64,000 bases of DNA, taken from Halobacillus litoralis. GTDB lineage: Bacteria > Bacillota > Bacilli > Bacillales > Halobacillaceae. Under the pieces are notes generated by a model. That model saw only the letters and a program-made list of their open reading frames with translations. It did no database searches and was not told the DNA's origin. Numbering within the stretch: the first letter of the stretch is position 1; each line of letters begins with the position of its first letter. A program made the position numbers and the translations under genes. The stretch is from NCBI RefSeq assembly GCF_004101865.1, contig NZ_CP026118.1, forward strand, positions 3,923,001 through 3,987,000, given 5' to 3'. Positions 9,129 to 17,317 of this stretch are shown here, one piece after another.

Positions 9129-9154
9129 GTATGCTAACGGCATGCTCTTTTTTT
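9127..9154 (+). terminator. rho-independent terminator after hpaF
   Basis: Stem GAGTATGC/GCATGCTC (one G-U pair) with loop TAACG and a run of seven T, starting within the hpaF stop codon. Confidence 0.85.
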
Positions 9155-9208
9155 AGCGCGTTTCAAACCACATACTTCGACATAATGGCAGGATTGTTGA
9201 AGACACGA

Positions 9209-9373
9209 TTTCGAGTCATTTTGTGAGAGAATCGGGTCGCCGGGGAATGCTTTCGCTTTCCGCGGGAGCGCGTTGAGCCTCCTCGGACTGTCCTGTGGGG
9301 TCTCAACATGCCCTCTCTTCCCGCAGGAGTCTTCGCATTCCCCGCCGCCCCTTGCTATATGTTTTTCTCGAAA
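9209..9373. repeat. TIR-bounded noncoding repeat, copy 1
   Basis: About 165 bp between TTTCGAG (9209-9215) and CTCGAAA (9367-9373). The interior is GC-richer than its surroundings and has CCGCGGGAG, GAGCCTCCTCGGACT, CCTGTGGGGTCTC and CCCGCAGGAGTC words. The outer flank GGCAGGATTNTTGAANACACGATTTCGAG recurs inverted beside copy 3 (59295-59469). It has no ORF of its own and looks like a MITE-like or structured-RNA repeat. Confidence 0.7.
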
Positions 9374-9466
9374 TTCGTTCAGAAAAAAACTGTCATATAT
9401 GAGTGAGAATCAAACATCTTACGCTTAATTACAGGGTGTCCTCCATGAATGCTCCCCTTTAGATGT

Positions 9467-9642
9467 AGTTTCGAGAATCTTCTTAATCGTATGGTTGGCT
9501 GGAAAACAGCGAGACTCCCGCGGGAATGGATTGGCTGGCAAGACCCCACAGAGCTTCATAGCTCGAGGAGGCTTGCCGTCATCCCCGCAGGAAAGCGAGC
9601 CGTTTCCCAGCCAACCATAACCTCATACAAAGCCTCGAAACT
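9467..9642. repeat. TIR-bounded noncoding repeat, copy 2
   Basis: Terminal inverted repeats AGTTTCGAG (9467-9475) and CTCGAAACT (9634-9642) match perfectly. A second perfect inverted pair, ATGGTTGGCTGG (9491-9502) and CCAGCCAACCAT (9607-9618), lies inside. The interior shares the ACTCCCGCGGGA, AGACCCCACAG and CGAGGAGGCTT words of copies 1 and 3, in the opposite sense to copy 1. Confidence 0.7.
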
Positions 9643-9734
9643 GAGTCTTACACAATAGGAAGCTTATGGGATAAACTTATCTTTAAAATTACAAAAAGTA
9701 ACCTATATGAAAATCATTATGTAAAACTACATTA

Positions 9735-9748
9735 TTGATATTTATCAA
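9735..9748. promoter_or_regulatory. palindrome upstream of the symporter genes
   Basis: TTGATA-TT-TATCAA is a perfect 14-bp palindrome in the AT-rich stretch 200 bases before the small accessory gene. It could be a regulator half-site pair; no family assignment is possible. Confidence 0.3.
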
Positions 9749-9807
9749 AGAGAGTGGACAGTGGTACTCTTAAATTGTTTCATAATTCCGACTATAATAA
9801 TCGAAAA

Positions 9808-9821
9808 TGAAAGCGCTTGCT
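9808..9821. promoter_or_regulatory. cre-like site (CcpA) before the symporter
   Basis: TGAAAGCGCTTGCT fits the catabolite-responsive consensus TGWAANCGNTNWCA at 12 of 14 positions, including the central CG. It lies 127 bases before the accessory gene, where CcpA could repress uptake genes in the presence of a preferred sugar. Confidence 0.55.
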
Positions 9822-9947
9822 TATTGATCGATAAACTTTGAATTTCAATACAGGAAGGGGAAAGGCAGCGCGAGAAAGGCATTAAGTAAAAAGGTGGAAA
9901 GTGTCGTAAAAGGCCTTTATTTCAAGTTAAAAAAAGGGGTGAGCCAG

Positions 9948-10064
9948 ATGTTGGGTTTTGATGATTTTTGGATCGGTTTAGTATGGTTCGGTACGATTCT
10001 TGCGCCTCTTGGGTGCGTCCTTTATGGTGCTCTGATGTGGAATAAGGGAGGGGAGGAAGAATGA
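9948..10064 (+). CDS. symporter small accessory protein (38 aa membrane peptide)
   Basis: A 38-codon ORF begins MLGFDDFWIGLVWFGTILA and ends WNKGGEEE: one transmembrane helix (about residues 8-30), acidic ends and the WNKG motif. Its TGA overlaps the symporter ATG as ATGA, so the two are translationally coupled, and GGGGTGA lies about 6 bases before the ATG. Short proteins of this type precede sodium:solute symporter genes in many bacteria. It probably assembles with or stabilises the carrier (inference). It is below the usual ORF length cut-off and easy to miss. Confidence 0.8.
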   Translation: MLGFDDFWIGLVWFGTILAPLGCVLYGALMWNKGGEEE

Positions 10065-11650
10065 ATTTAGCGATTTTACTACCACTTGTCCTTGTTTATA
10101 TCGGGATAATGTCTTTACTCGCATATTATGGATACAAAAAGACAGTGACCCCGGAAGATTACCTTGTCGGAGGGCGTAATACAAACCCGATTATCATGGC
10201 TCTCTCCTATGGTGCAACGTTCATCAGCACATTGGCCATGGTAGGATTCGGAGGGGTCGCTTCTGTTTATGGGATGGGCTTATTATGGCTCGCTTTTTTG
10301 AATATCGTGTTAGGAATTTTCGTTGCTTTTGCTGTATTCGGGAAACGGATCCGTTCTATGTCCTCAAAGCTGAATGCCTCGACCTTTCCGACATTTCTAG
10401 GGAAACATTATGATTCTAAATTCATCACAGTTTTCGCAGGGGTGATGATTTTTATTTTTATGCCTGCCTACACGAGCATTGTTCTAATTGGAGGCGGGCG
10501 TTTCTTACAAGAATCGTTATCGATCAACTTTAATGTCGCGCTGCTGGTTCTTGCTTTCATAGTAGCGGTCTATGTCATTACCGGCGGGATAAAGGCTGTC
10601 ATGTACACAGATGCCTTCGGGGCTGTGATCATGCTTGTGGGTATGGCGATCTTCTTGTTCATGACCTATCAGGCAGTAGGTGGACTGTTTGGTGGACACA
10701 GGGCGTTACAATCGTTGTCGAGCATGGTTCCGGACAATTTAAAAGCAGACGGGCATAATGGCTGGATGAGTATGCCGGACCTTGGATCACCGATGTGGTG
10801 GACACTTGTCAGTACAATGATTCTCGGTGTCGGGATCGGGGTACTGGCACAGCCGCAGCTTGCAATGAGAAGTATGACTGTTTCCAGTAACAAATCCCTT
10901 TATCGCTCGGTTATTGTCGGTGGGGTCTTTATTTTCTTCATGGCAGGGGCTGCGTATATGATCGGGCCGCTCAGCAACGTGTATTTCATGGAAACGAGTG
11001 GACAACTTGCCATCCAAGCAGCAGGAGGAAATACAGACCTTGTGATTCCAAAAATGATCAGTACCTTGATGCCAGATTGGTTTGTTTATTTATTCACGCT
11101 TACTTTGATTTCAGCTACGTTATCGACTGTCAGTTCTTTGATCCATGTCCAGTCCTCTGCTTTTGGGGAAGATATTTTGCGGACCATCGGTGTTAAGAAA
11201 ATCTTTGCAGGTAAAATAAGCCCTAATCGACTGGGAGTGATCGTTGGAGTTGTGCTTGCAGTCATTCTTGCTTATGCACTTCCGGGTGGAATCATTGCCC
11301 AGGCGACAGCTTTTTGGTTCGGGATATGTGCGGCTGGATTTCTGCCGGCATTGACTGGTGCTCTATTTTGGAAAAGAGCATCAAGACAAGGGGCAGCCGC
11401 AAGTATGGTCGTCGGTTTTTCCATGAGTGTGTTCGGGTTTCTTTTTTTGAAAAGCTCCCAATCTTCAGCTTTCGGAGTCTCTCAAGCCCTATTCGGCCGT
11501 GATTTCCTGCTGCCATTTCCCTGGACGAACATTGACCCCTTGCTGTACTCCTTGCCACTCTCGACGATTGTATTTATCAGTGTAAGCTTGATGACGAATA
11601 AGAAAGAAAAACAGGAATGGAATAAAGAAAAAATAGACGCCGTTCAGTAA
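10061..11650 (+). CDS. sodium:solute symporter (SSS family), likely 4-hydroxyphenylacetate permease
   Basis: This 529-aa carrier with about 13 hydrophobic segments has SSS features: the DYLVGGRNTNPI loop after the first helix, ATFISTLAMVGFGG in the second, VYVITGGIKAVMYTDAFGAVIM (SSS signature area) and HVQSSAFGEDILR. It would use the sodium gradient, which suits a halophile. It lies between the two blocks of hpa genes and is preceded by a small accessory gene and a cre-like site. Uptake of 4-hydroxyphenylacetate or a related aromatic acid is inferred from position only; the family also moves acetate, proline and pantothenate. Confidence 0.85.
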   Translation: MNLAILLPLVLVYIGIMSLLAYYGYKKTVTPEDYLVGGRNTNPIIMALSYGATFISTLAMVGFGGVASVYGMGLLWLAFLNIVLGIFVAFAVFGKRIRSMSSKLNASTFPTFLGKHYDSKFITVFAGVMIFIFMPAYTSIVLIGGGRFLQESLSINFNVALLVLAFIVAVYVITGGIKAVMYTDAFGAVIMLVGMAIFLFMTYQAVGGLFGGHRALQSLSSMVPDNLKADGHNGWMSMPDLGSPMWWTLVSTMILGVGIGVLAQPQLAMRSMTVSSNKSLYRSVIVGGVFIFFMAGAAYMIGPLSNVYFMETSGQLAIQAAGGNTDLVIPKMISTLMPDWFVYLFTLTLISATLSTVSSLIHVQSSAFGEDILRTIGVKKIFAGKISPNRLGVIVGVVLAVILAYALPGGIIAQATAFWFGICAAGFLPALTGALFWKRASRQGAAASMVVGFSMSVFGFLFLKSSQSSAFGVSQALFGRDFLLPFPWTNIDPLLYSLPLSTIVFISVSLMTNKKEKQEWNKEKIDAVQ

Positions 11651-11688
11651 AAAAAGCCGTCTCTTCAATTTTGGAGAGACGGCTTTTT
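11651..11688. terminator. bidirectional terminator between symporter and LysR gene
   Basis: A perfect 14-bp stem AAAAAGCCGTCTCT/AGAGACGGCTTTTT with a 10-base loop has T-runs on both strands. It separates two convergent genes. Confidence 0.9.
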
Positions 11689-11725
11689 GCGATCCAGATT
11701 GAACTAGGATTTTGCTCTTAGTTTG

Positions 11726-12628
11726 TCAAAGTGGAAGGTTTTCAAGTTTCAAAGTTTCCAAGGTGTCTATCATCCGTTGGGATGCTTTTGTCAGGTACCG
11801 GTCTTTTTGCCAAATGACGGCGGATTCAGCTAGAATGTCAGCATTTCTCAGGCGATAGCTTTTTAAATTTCGGAAGGGAAAAGCGTCAAGGGTCGACTTA
11901 GGAACTATTGTAGCTCCGACACCACGAGCCACGAGAGAAAGGAGCATGGCCGCATCCGGGCATTCACATGTAATACTTGGTTCAAAGCCGTGGGCACGGC
12001 ATTCTTCGATAATTAACTCGAATTGCCCGCGTCCACTAATCCGATGCAACAACATGAGCGGGATATCGCGAAGTTCTTCCACATCGATCCTTCCCTCTTC
12101 ATTACTGATTTTCCATACCTCCGGGGCTACGAGAATGTAAGGTTCAGAAGGAAGCGTCAGTATATTGAAGTCCTCGGAATGGAGAGGTAATCTGACAATC
12201 GCCAGCTCAATTTCGCGAGTTTTAATACATTCTTCAAGGAAATACGTATCCCCCTCACGTAGTTGATAAGTCATATGGGGGTGTTGGGTTTTGAACGTGT
12301 TTAGAGCAGTACTCAAATAAGAAAAACATGACTTGGTGGAACCGATGTGCATTTTTCCGCGCATCCCCTCACTCGTCTCACGTACTTCGATTAGTGCTTC
12401 ATCAAATTCTTGAAGGAGCAGTCCTGCTTTTTCAAAAAGGATTTCGCCAGCTTTTGTCAGTTCAAGTTTACGTCCCTGACGATCGAACAACTTCAAGTTC
12501 AGTTCTGTTTCCATCAGTTTGATTTGCTGACTGAGAGGTGGTTGGGCCATGTGCAGCCTCTTAGCTGCTTTCGTTACCTGCTGTTCCTCTGCGACTGTAC
12601 GGAAATAGCGTAATTGTTTTAAATCCAT
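11726..12628 (-). CDS. LysR-family transcriptional regulator, probable hpa regulator
   Basis: At 300 aa it has the standard LysR length. The N-terminal winged helix-turn-helix is clear (MDLKQLRYF..VAEEQQVTKAAKRLHMAQPPLSQQIK...LKLFDR). The effector-binding domain runs from about residue 90 (GKMHIGSTKSCFSYL). It is transcribed divergently from hpaE with about 200 bases between, the usual arrangement for a LysR activator controlling the neighbouring catabolic operon and itself. The effector is unknown; 4-hydroxyphenylacetate or 3,4-dihydroxyphenylacetate is a reasonable guess. Confidence 0.88.
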   Translation of the reverse strand: MDLKQLRYFRTVAEEQQVTKAAKRLHMAQPPLSQQIKLMETELNLKLFDRQGRKLELTKAGEILFEKAGLLLQEFDEALIEVRETSEGMRGKMHIGSTKSCFSYLSTALNTFKTQHPHMTYQLREGDTYFLEECIKTREIELAIVRLPLHSEDFNILTLPSEPYILVAPEVWKISNEEGRIDVEELRDIPLMLLHRISGRGQFELIIEECRAHGFEPSITCECPDAAMLLSLVARGVGATIVPKSTLDAFPFRNLKSYRLRNADILAESAVIWQKDRYLTKASQRMIDTLETLKLENLPL

Positions 12629-12828
12629 CTTCTCGATCCCCTTCCATTCCGTTTATATCTTTTATGTATATAAAGTAAATAATATAGATATTTTCCATAT
12701 ACTTTTCGCTGTGATAACTTTAAGATACAAAGTTTATTGAATATTTGCAAACTTTTTTGGCGGGTTTGCATTTTTAAAGAAAAGTAAAGTAAGCGCTGTC
12801 ATTTTTTATTCAGAAGGAGGATTTTTTT
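12629..12828. promoter_or_regulatory. divergent control region between LysR gene and hpaE
   Basis: 200 bases, very AT-rich. GTATAT (12666-12671) and ATATAC (12697-12702) form an inverted pair, with further TATATA-type repeats between. A cre-like site follows at 12788-12801. I see no unambiguous -35/-10 pair. It should hold the LysR operator and both promoters. Confidence 0.5.
12788..12801. promoter_or_regulatory. cre site (CcpA) before hpaE
   Basis: AGTAAGCGCTGTCA matches TGWAANCGNTNWCA at 13 of 14 positions; only the first base differs. It lies 27 bases before the hpaE ATG, a position where CcpA binding would block transcription, so glucose repression of the hpa operon is likely. Confidence 0.65.
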
Positions 12829-14346
12829 ATGAGTGACATGCATGTAGCAGCAAGTGAAAAACAGAAAGCACTCGCCAATGTGCACAATGTCCAGCTTTAT
12901 ATTGATGGTCGGTTCGTCAATGCTGAATCGAATCAGGAGTTTGATAACATCAATCCATTTACAAATGAAAAAATTAACAGCGTGGCCTCAGGTGGGAAAG
13001 AGGACATCCATAAAGCAGCACTTGCTGCTAAACGAGCATTCAAAGGTGAATGGGGAAATATGAAGCAGAAGGAACGCCTTGCTTTCATTTATAAGATTGC
13101 GGATCTGATTGATGAACATGTGGAAGAACTTGCGCCACTGGAATCTTATGATACAGGGCTGCCGCTAAGCATTACGAAAAAAATGGTCAGCCGTGCTTCA
13201 CAGAACTTCCGCTTTTACGCAGAGATGGTTTCAAGCCGGATGGTGGGGGACGCCTATCAAGTCGATGATGAGTTTTTGAACTACACGATTCATAAACCAG
13301 TTGGAGTGGCGGGGTTGATTACACCTTGGAATGCTCCTTTCATGTTGGAAACGTGGAAAATCGCACCGGCTCTTGCGACTGGAAACACCGTCATTTTGAA
13401 ACCGGCAGAATGGTCGCCGCTTACAGCCAACAAACTGGCTGAAATTATCGACAAATCAGGATTGCCTGACGGCGTATTCAATGTTGTTCACGGTTTTGGG
13501 GAAACAGCTGGGGCATCACTGGTCGCTCACGAAGATGTCGAGCTCATTTCCTTTACAGGGGAAACGACCACGGGTTCTGAAATAATGAAAAACGGAGCCG
13601 ATGCTTTGAAACGCTTTTCCATGGAACTAGGTGGAAAATCACCGATCATCGTCTTTGATGATGCGGATCTGACTCGAGCTTTGGATGCCTGCACGTGGGG
13701 AATCTTTTCTTTCAATGGCGAACGGTGTACAGCCAATTCAAGACTTTATATCCACGAAGATGTTGCTGATCGATTCATCGCCGCCTTGAAGGAACGGGTC
13801 GATAATATCAGGGTTGGTGACCCGTTGGATGAAAGGACCCAGGTCGGACCGCTTATTCATAAGGAACATTTTGAAAATGTGAACAGCTATCTTGAGATTG
13901 CTAAAGAAGAAGGCTGTGAGGTTTACCAGGGCCGTGTCCCAGAGGAATATAAACGAGGTAATTACGTACCGCCGACAATTTTACTCAATGCTGACAACTC
14001 TATGCGTGTGGTCCAGGAGGAGATTTTCGGTCCTGTGCTGGCGGTCATGACCTTCCGTGATGAAGAGGAAGTGATCGAACTTGCAAACGATGTGCGCTAT
14101 GGTTTGGCAGGATATGTATGGACGAAGGATATCCAGCGCGGCCATCGAGTTTCACAGGCTGTCAATGCCGGGATGCTTTGGCTTAACTCTCAAAATGTGC
14201 GTGATTTACGGACACCGTTCGGTGGGTCCAAACATAGTGGGATAGGGCGCGAAGGTGGCTATTATGCGTTTGAATTTTATACAGAAATGCAAGTTGTACA
14301 TGTAGCGCTGGGTGACCATAATATCCCACAATTCGGTAAAAAATAA
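12829..14346 (+). CDS. hpaE: 5-carboxymethyl-2-hydroxymuconate semialdehyde dehydrogenase
   Basis: This NAD-dependent aldehyde dehydrogenase (505 aa) oxidises the ring-cleavage product of 3,4-dihydroxyphenylacetate. Family marks are LITPWNAPF, NTVILKPAEWSP, the FTGETTTGSEI dinucleotide loop, the MELGGKSP glutamate motif, the catalytic cysteine in FNGERCTANSR (about C300) and EEIFGPVLAV. GAAGGAGG lies before ATG 12829. It is the first gene of hpaEBDC, 13 bases before hpaB. Assignment to HpaE rather than a general betaine-aldehyde-type enzyme rests on sequence resemblance and the operon. Confidence 0.92.
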   Translation: MSDMHVAASEKQKALANVHNVQLYIDGRFVNAESNQEFDNINPFTNEKINSVASGGKEDIHKAALAAKRAFKGEWGNMKQKERLAFIYKIADLIDEHVEELAPLESYDTGLPLSITKKMVSRASQNFRFYAEMVSSRMVGDAYQVDDEFLNYTIHKPVGVAGLITPWNAPFMLETWKIAPALATGNTVILKPAEWSPLTANKLAEIIDKSGLPDGVFNVVHGFGETAGASLVAHEDVELISFTGETTTGSEIMKNGADALKRFSMELGGKSPIIVFDDADLTRALDACTWGIFSFNGERCTANSRLYIHEDVADRFIAALKERVDNIRVGDPLDERTQVGPLIHKEHFENVNSYLEIAKEEGCEVYQGRVPEEYKRGNYVPPTILLNADNSMRVVQEEIFGPVLAVMTFRDEEEVIELANDVRYGLAGYVWTKDIQRGHRVSQAVNAGMLWLNSQNVRDLRTPFGGSKHSGIGREGGYYAFEFYTEMQVVHVALGDHNIPQFGKK

Positions 14347-14358
14347 AGGAGGAGAACT

Positions 14359-15828
14359 ATGCCAGCTAAAACAGGTGCACAATATATTGAACGATTGAAG
14401 AAAGCGAAAAACAACGTCTATATCGCTGGAGAACGAGTGGAGGATCCGACCACGCATCCGGCATTCAAAAATGTGATCCAATCAATGGCGAAACTTTATG
14501 ATAAACAATATGAAAAGCCGGATAAAATGCTTTATACCTCCCCAAAAACGGGAGATCAAGTCGGTATGACGTTTTACCAGCCTGAGACGGTTGAGGATTT
14601 GATTAAAAGAAGGGAAGCCATCCAGGAATGGGCGCGCCTTTCCGGCGGAATGATGGGACGGTCCCCTGATTATTTGAATGCAGAAGTCATGGCGATGGGA
14701 GTGGCCAATGATCTTTTTGCGGAAGACGATCCGATGTTCGCAGAGAACGCGAAAAACTATTACGACTATGCGCGCGAGAATGATATCAGTTTGACGCACA
14801 CTTTGATCCACCCGCAAGTGAACCGGGAGAAAGCCCAGCATGAACAACAAGATGCGAATGTCGCGCTTCATCTTGTTGAGAAAAGAAGTGACGGAATCGT
14901 TGTAGACGGTGCCCGGCTGCTGGCTACTCAAGGTGGAATCACTGATGAGATCCTCGTCTTCCCTTCCACAGTGAAAAAGGCAGGCGAGCTTGATGATCCC
15001 TACTCCCTTGCTTTTGTCGTGCCGAATAATACAAAAGGACTCAAGTTCTTTAGCCGTGAATCATTCGATTATGGCAAGAATGAATGGGACCACCCATTAG
15101 GCGGGCGCTTTGAAGAGGGCGATGCCATTGTTTATTTTGACAATGTTTTTGTGCCGTGGGAGAAGGTATTTGTTTGTGGGAATTCATCCATATGTAACCG
15201 CACATTTGTTGAAACCAATGCCGTTGTGCACATGTCTCACCAGGTTGTAGCCAAAAATATCGTGAAGACAGAATTCGTCCTCGGCGTTATTCTAAGTGTC
15301 ATGGATTCCATCGGCATCGATAAATTTCAACACGTGATGGATAAGGGAACTGAAGTGATGTTGATCTTGGAAAATATGAAATCACACCTTTATAAAGCAG
15401 AGCACAATGCGAAACTTGATAAATGGGGAACGATGACACCAGATTTTGAAGCCTTGAATGCAGCACGCAACTGGTTTCCGCGCGTCTACCCGCGGATGAC
15501 AGAAATCCTCCGTATTCTCGGTGCTTCAGGGATGATGGGAATCCCTTCTGAAGCTGATTTTCAAAACGAGGAGATTGCTCCGTTACTCGATCGGGCGTTA
15601 CAGTCGAAGAATCTGCAAGGCTATGATCGTGTGAAACTCTTCCGTTTAGCCTGGGACGTGACAATGAGTGCGTTCGGAAGCAGGCAGACGCATTATGAGT
15701 ATTACTTCTTCGGGGATCCGGTCAAGATGGGAATGACTTATTTCGATCAGTTCGATAAAGAGCCGTATAAAGCGTTCGTCCAGGATTTTTTAAGTGATGT
15801 GAAATCATCTAAACCGACAAAAGTGTGA
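14359..15828 (+). CDS. hpaB: 4-hydroxyphenylacetate 3-monooxygenase, oxygenase component
   Basis: This FADH2-dependent hydroxylase (489 aa) of the HpaB/acyl-CoA-dehydrogenase-fold group inserts oxygen ortho to the phenol OH to give 3,4-dihydroxyphenylacetate. Typical stretches are the N-terminal TGAQYIERLKKAKNNVYIAGERVED, FLTHTLIHPQVNR-like segment (SLTHTLIHPQVNR), VVDGARLLATQGG and PLGGRFEEGDAIVYFDNVFVPWE. The start is ATG 14359 after AAAGGAGGAG. It needs reduced flavin from hpaC, encoded two genes downstream. It overlaps the upstream edge of the hpaD reading frame, so the operon is tight. Confidence 0.94.
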   Translation: MPAKTGAQYIERLKKAKNNVYIAGERVEDPTTHPAFKNVIQSMAKLYDKQYEKPDKMLYTSPKTGDQVGMTFYQPETVEDLIKRREAIQEWARLSGGMMGRSPDYLNAEVMAMGVANDLFAEDDPMFAENAKNYYDYARENDISLTHTLIHPQVNREKAQHEQQDANVALHLVEKRSDGIVVDGARLLATQGGITDEILVFPSTVKKAGELDDPYSLAFVVPNNTKGLKFFSRESFDYGKNEWDHPLGGRFEEGDAIVYFDNVFVPWEKVFVCGNSSICNRTFVETNAVVHMSHQVVAKNIVKTEFVLGVILSVMDSIGIDKFQHVMDKGTEVMLILENMKSHLYKAEHNAKLDKWGTMTPDFEALNAARNWFPRVYPRMTEILRILGASGMMGIPSEADFQNEEIAPLLDRALQSKNLQGYDRVKLFRLAWDVTMSAFGSRQTHYEYYFFGDPVKMGMTYFDQFDKEPYKAFVQDFLSDVKSSKPTKV

Positions 15829-15839
15829 GGAGTGGAAGT

Positions 15840-16814
15840 ATGAGTTTTGATATTATTCGTTCAGGACGCGCCGTTTTACATGTCACAGACTTAGAAAAAT
15901 CTCGAAAATTCTATGATGCGCTCGGTTTTATAGTGACGGACTCAGATGAAGAGCAAATTTTCTTAAGAGGATTAGAGGAGCACAATCATCACAGTCTGCT
16001 GCTAAAGAAGAAACATGAGCCGGCATTGGAGGTCATCAGCTATAAGGTTCGCTCAGAAGCTGACTTGGACCGATTGGCAGCAAAGCTTGAGCAAGACGGT
16101 TATCAAGTGAAGTGGATCGACAAGCAAAAAGCGCTCGGGCGTGCCTTTCGCTATCAAGATATCTCTGGCCTCCCTGTCGAGTTTTATTGCCAAATGGAGA
16201 CGGTCGAACGCAAGCTGCAGCAATACGACCTTTATAAGGGAGCGAAAGTGCAGCGCATCGATCATTTCAATTGTATGGTCTCGGATGTAGAGTCTGTGCA
16301 GGATTATTATATGAAGGAACTCGGTTTTTCCTGTTCTGAGTACACAGCTGGTGAAGAAGATAAAGTCTGGGCTACATGGCTTCATCGTAAACCGAGTGTC
16401 CATGATGTCGCCTTTATGAATGGGGATGGGCCGCGCCTTCACCATGTAGGCTTTTGGTTGAAGGATCCAATGAGTCTGATCGACGGTTGTGATTTCCTCG
16501 CATCTATCGGCTATGCGCCTAATATCGAACGCGGGCCTGGCCGCCACGGATTATCTAATGCCTTTTTCCTATACCTGCGTGATCCTGATGGGCATCGGAT
16601 TGAACTATATAACGGTGATTACTTGACAAGTGACCCGGATTTCAAACCGATTCGATGGGAACTGAATGACCCGATGCGTCAAACTTTCTGGGGACACGAA
16701 GCTCCTGACTGCTGGTTTGAAGAAGCCACCGAAGTGCTGGACGTGAACAGTCAAAAGAAAGTGAAGACAACAGCCGCCAAGTTGAAAAAACATAAACCGA
16801 CCTTTGTGATTTAA
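15840..16814 (+). CDS. hpaD: 3,4-dihydroxyphenylacetate 2,3-dioxygenase
   Basis: This extradiol ring-cleavage enzyme has two glyoxalase/VOC modules (324 aa). Domain 1 (RSGRAVLHVTDLEKSRKFY) is structural. Domain 2 holds the presumed 2-His-1-Glu metal site: His in RIDHFNCMV (about residue 140), His in LHHVGFW (about 200) and Glu in HRIELYNGDY (about 255). It opens homoprotocatechuate to 5-carboxymethyl-2-hydroxymuconate semialdehyde. ATG 15840 has GAGGAG about 8 bases upstream; TTG/GTG codons further up are less likely. Resembles the Fe/Mn-type homoprotocatechuate dioxygenases of Gram-positive bacteria rather than the unrelated HpaD of E. coli. Confidence 0.92.
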   Translation: MSFDIIRSGRAVLHVTDLEKSRKFYDALGFIVTDSDEEQIFLRGLEEHNHHSLLLKKKHEPALEVISYKVRSEADLDRLAAKLEQDGYQVKWIDKQKALGRAFRYQDISGLPVEFYCQMETVERKLQQYDLYKGAKVQRIDHFNCMVSDVESVQDYYMKELGFSCSEYTAGEEDKVWATWLHRKPSVHDVAFMNGDGPRLHHVGFWLKDPMSLIDGCDFLASIGYAPNIERGPGRHGLSNAFFLYLRDPDGHRIELYNGDYLTSDPDFKPIRWELNDPMRQTFWGHEAPDCWFEEATEVLDVNSQKKVKTTAAKLKKHKPTFVI

Positions 16815-16836
16815 TAAAATGGATGAGGTGATCAAA

Positions 16837-17298
16837 ATGGACGATCGTATGTTTCGGACAGCTATGGGGAAATTTGCTACAGGAGTCACTGTCATCGCTT
16901 CAGAAGCAAACGGTGAAGTACATGGAATGACAGCGAATGCTTTCATGTCCGTTTCACTGGATCCCAAACTTATCCTTATCTCTGTCGGGAAAAATGCAAA
17001 AATGAACCAGACCATTCAACAAGCCCAGAAATTCACGGTCAATATCCTGTCAGAAAATCAACAGGAAATGTCGATGATTTTTGCCGGCCAAATGGAAGGT
17101 CGTGAAGTGGGATTCGATCGCTTTGAAGAAATGCCGATCATCGAAAACTCACTCGTTAGTCTGGCGTGCAACGTATATGACGCACATGAAGCGGGCGACC
17201 ACATGTTATACGTCGGAGAAGTGGTCAATTTGTGTATCCAGGATGGTGACCCACTGACGTTTTTCGAAGGGAAATATAATTCTCACGTAACTTCATAA
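16837..17298 (+). CDS. hpaC: 4-hydroxyphenylacetate 3-monooxygenase, flavin reductase component
   Basis: This flavin:NAD(P)H reductase-like protein (153 aa) shows FATGVTVI, HGMTANAFMSVSLDPKLILISVGKNAKM and VGEVVNLC, characteristic of HpaC. It delivers reduced FAD to HpaB. The start is ATG 16837 because GAGGTGAT is just upstream; ATG 16819 has no ribosome binding site. Order hpaB-hpaD-hpaC places the dioxygenase between the two monooxygenase components. Confidence 0.92.
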   Translation: MDDRMFRTAMGKFATGVTVIASEANGEVHGMTANAFMSVSLDPKLILISVGKNAKMNQTIQQAQKFTVNILSENQQEMSMIFAGQMEGREVGFDRFEEMPIIENSLVSLACNVYDAHEAGDHMLYVGEVVNLCIQDGDPLTFFEGKYNSHVTS

Positions 17299-17317
17299 GA
17301 GGAAGGGGGAGGAAAGG

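Noticed and set aside
12750-12770. Possible sigma-54 promoter before hpaE (TTGGC...TTGCA)
   Set aside because: GG and GC are 7 bases apart instead of 10, so the spacing does not fit.
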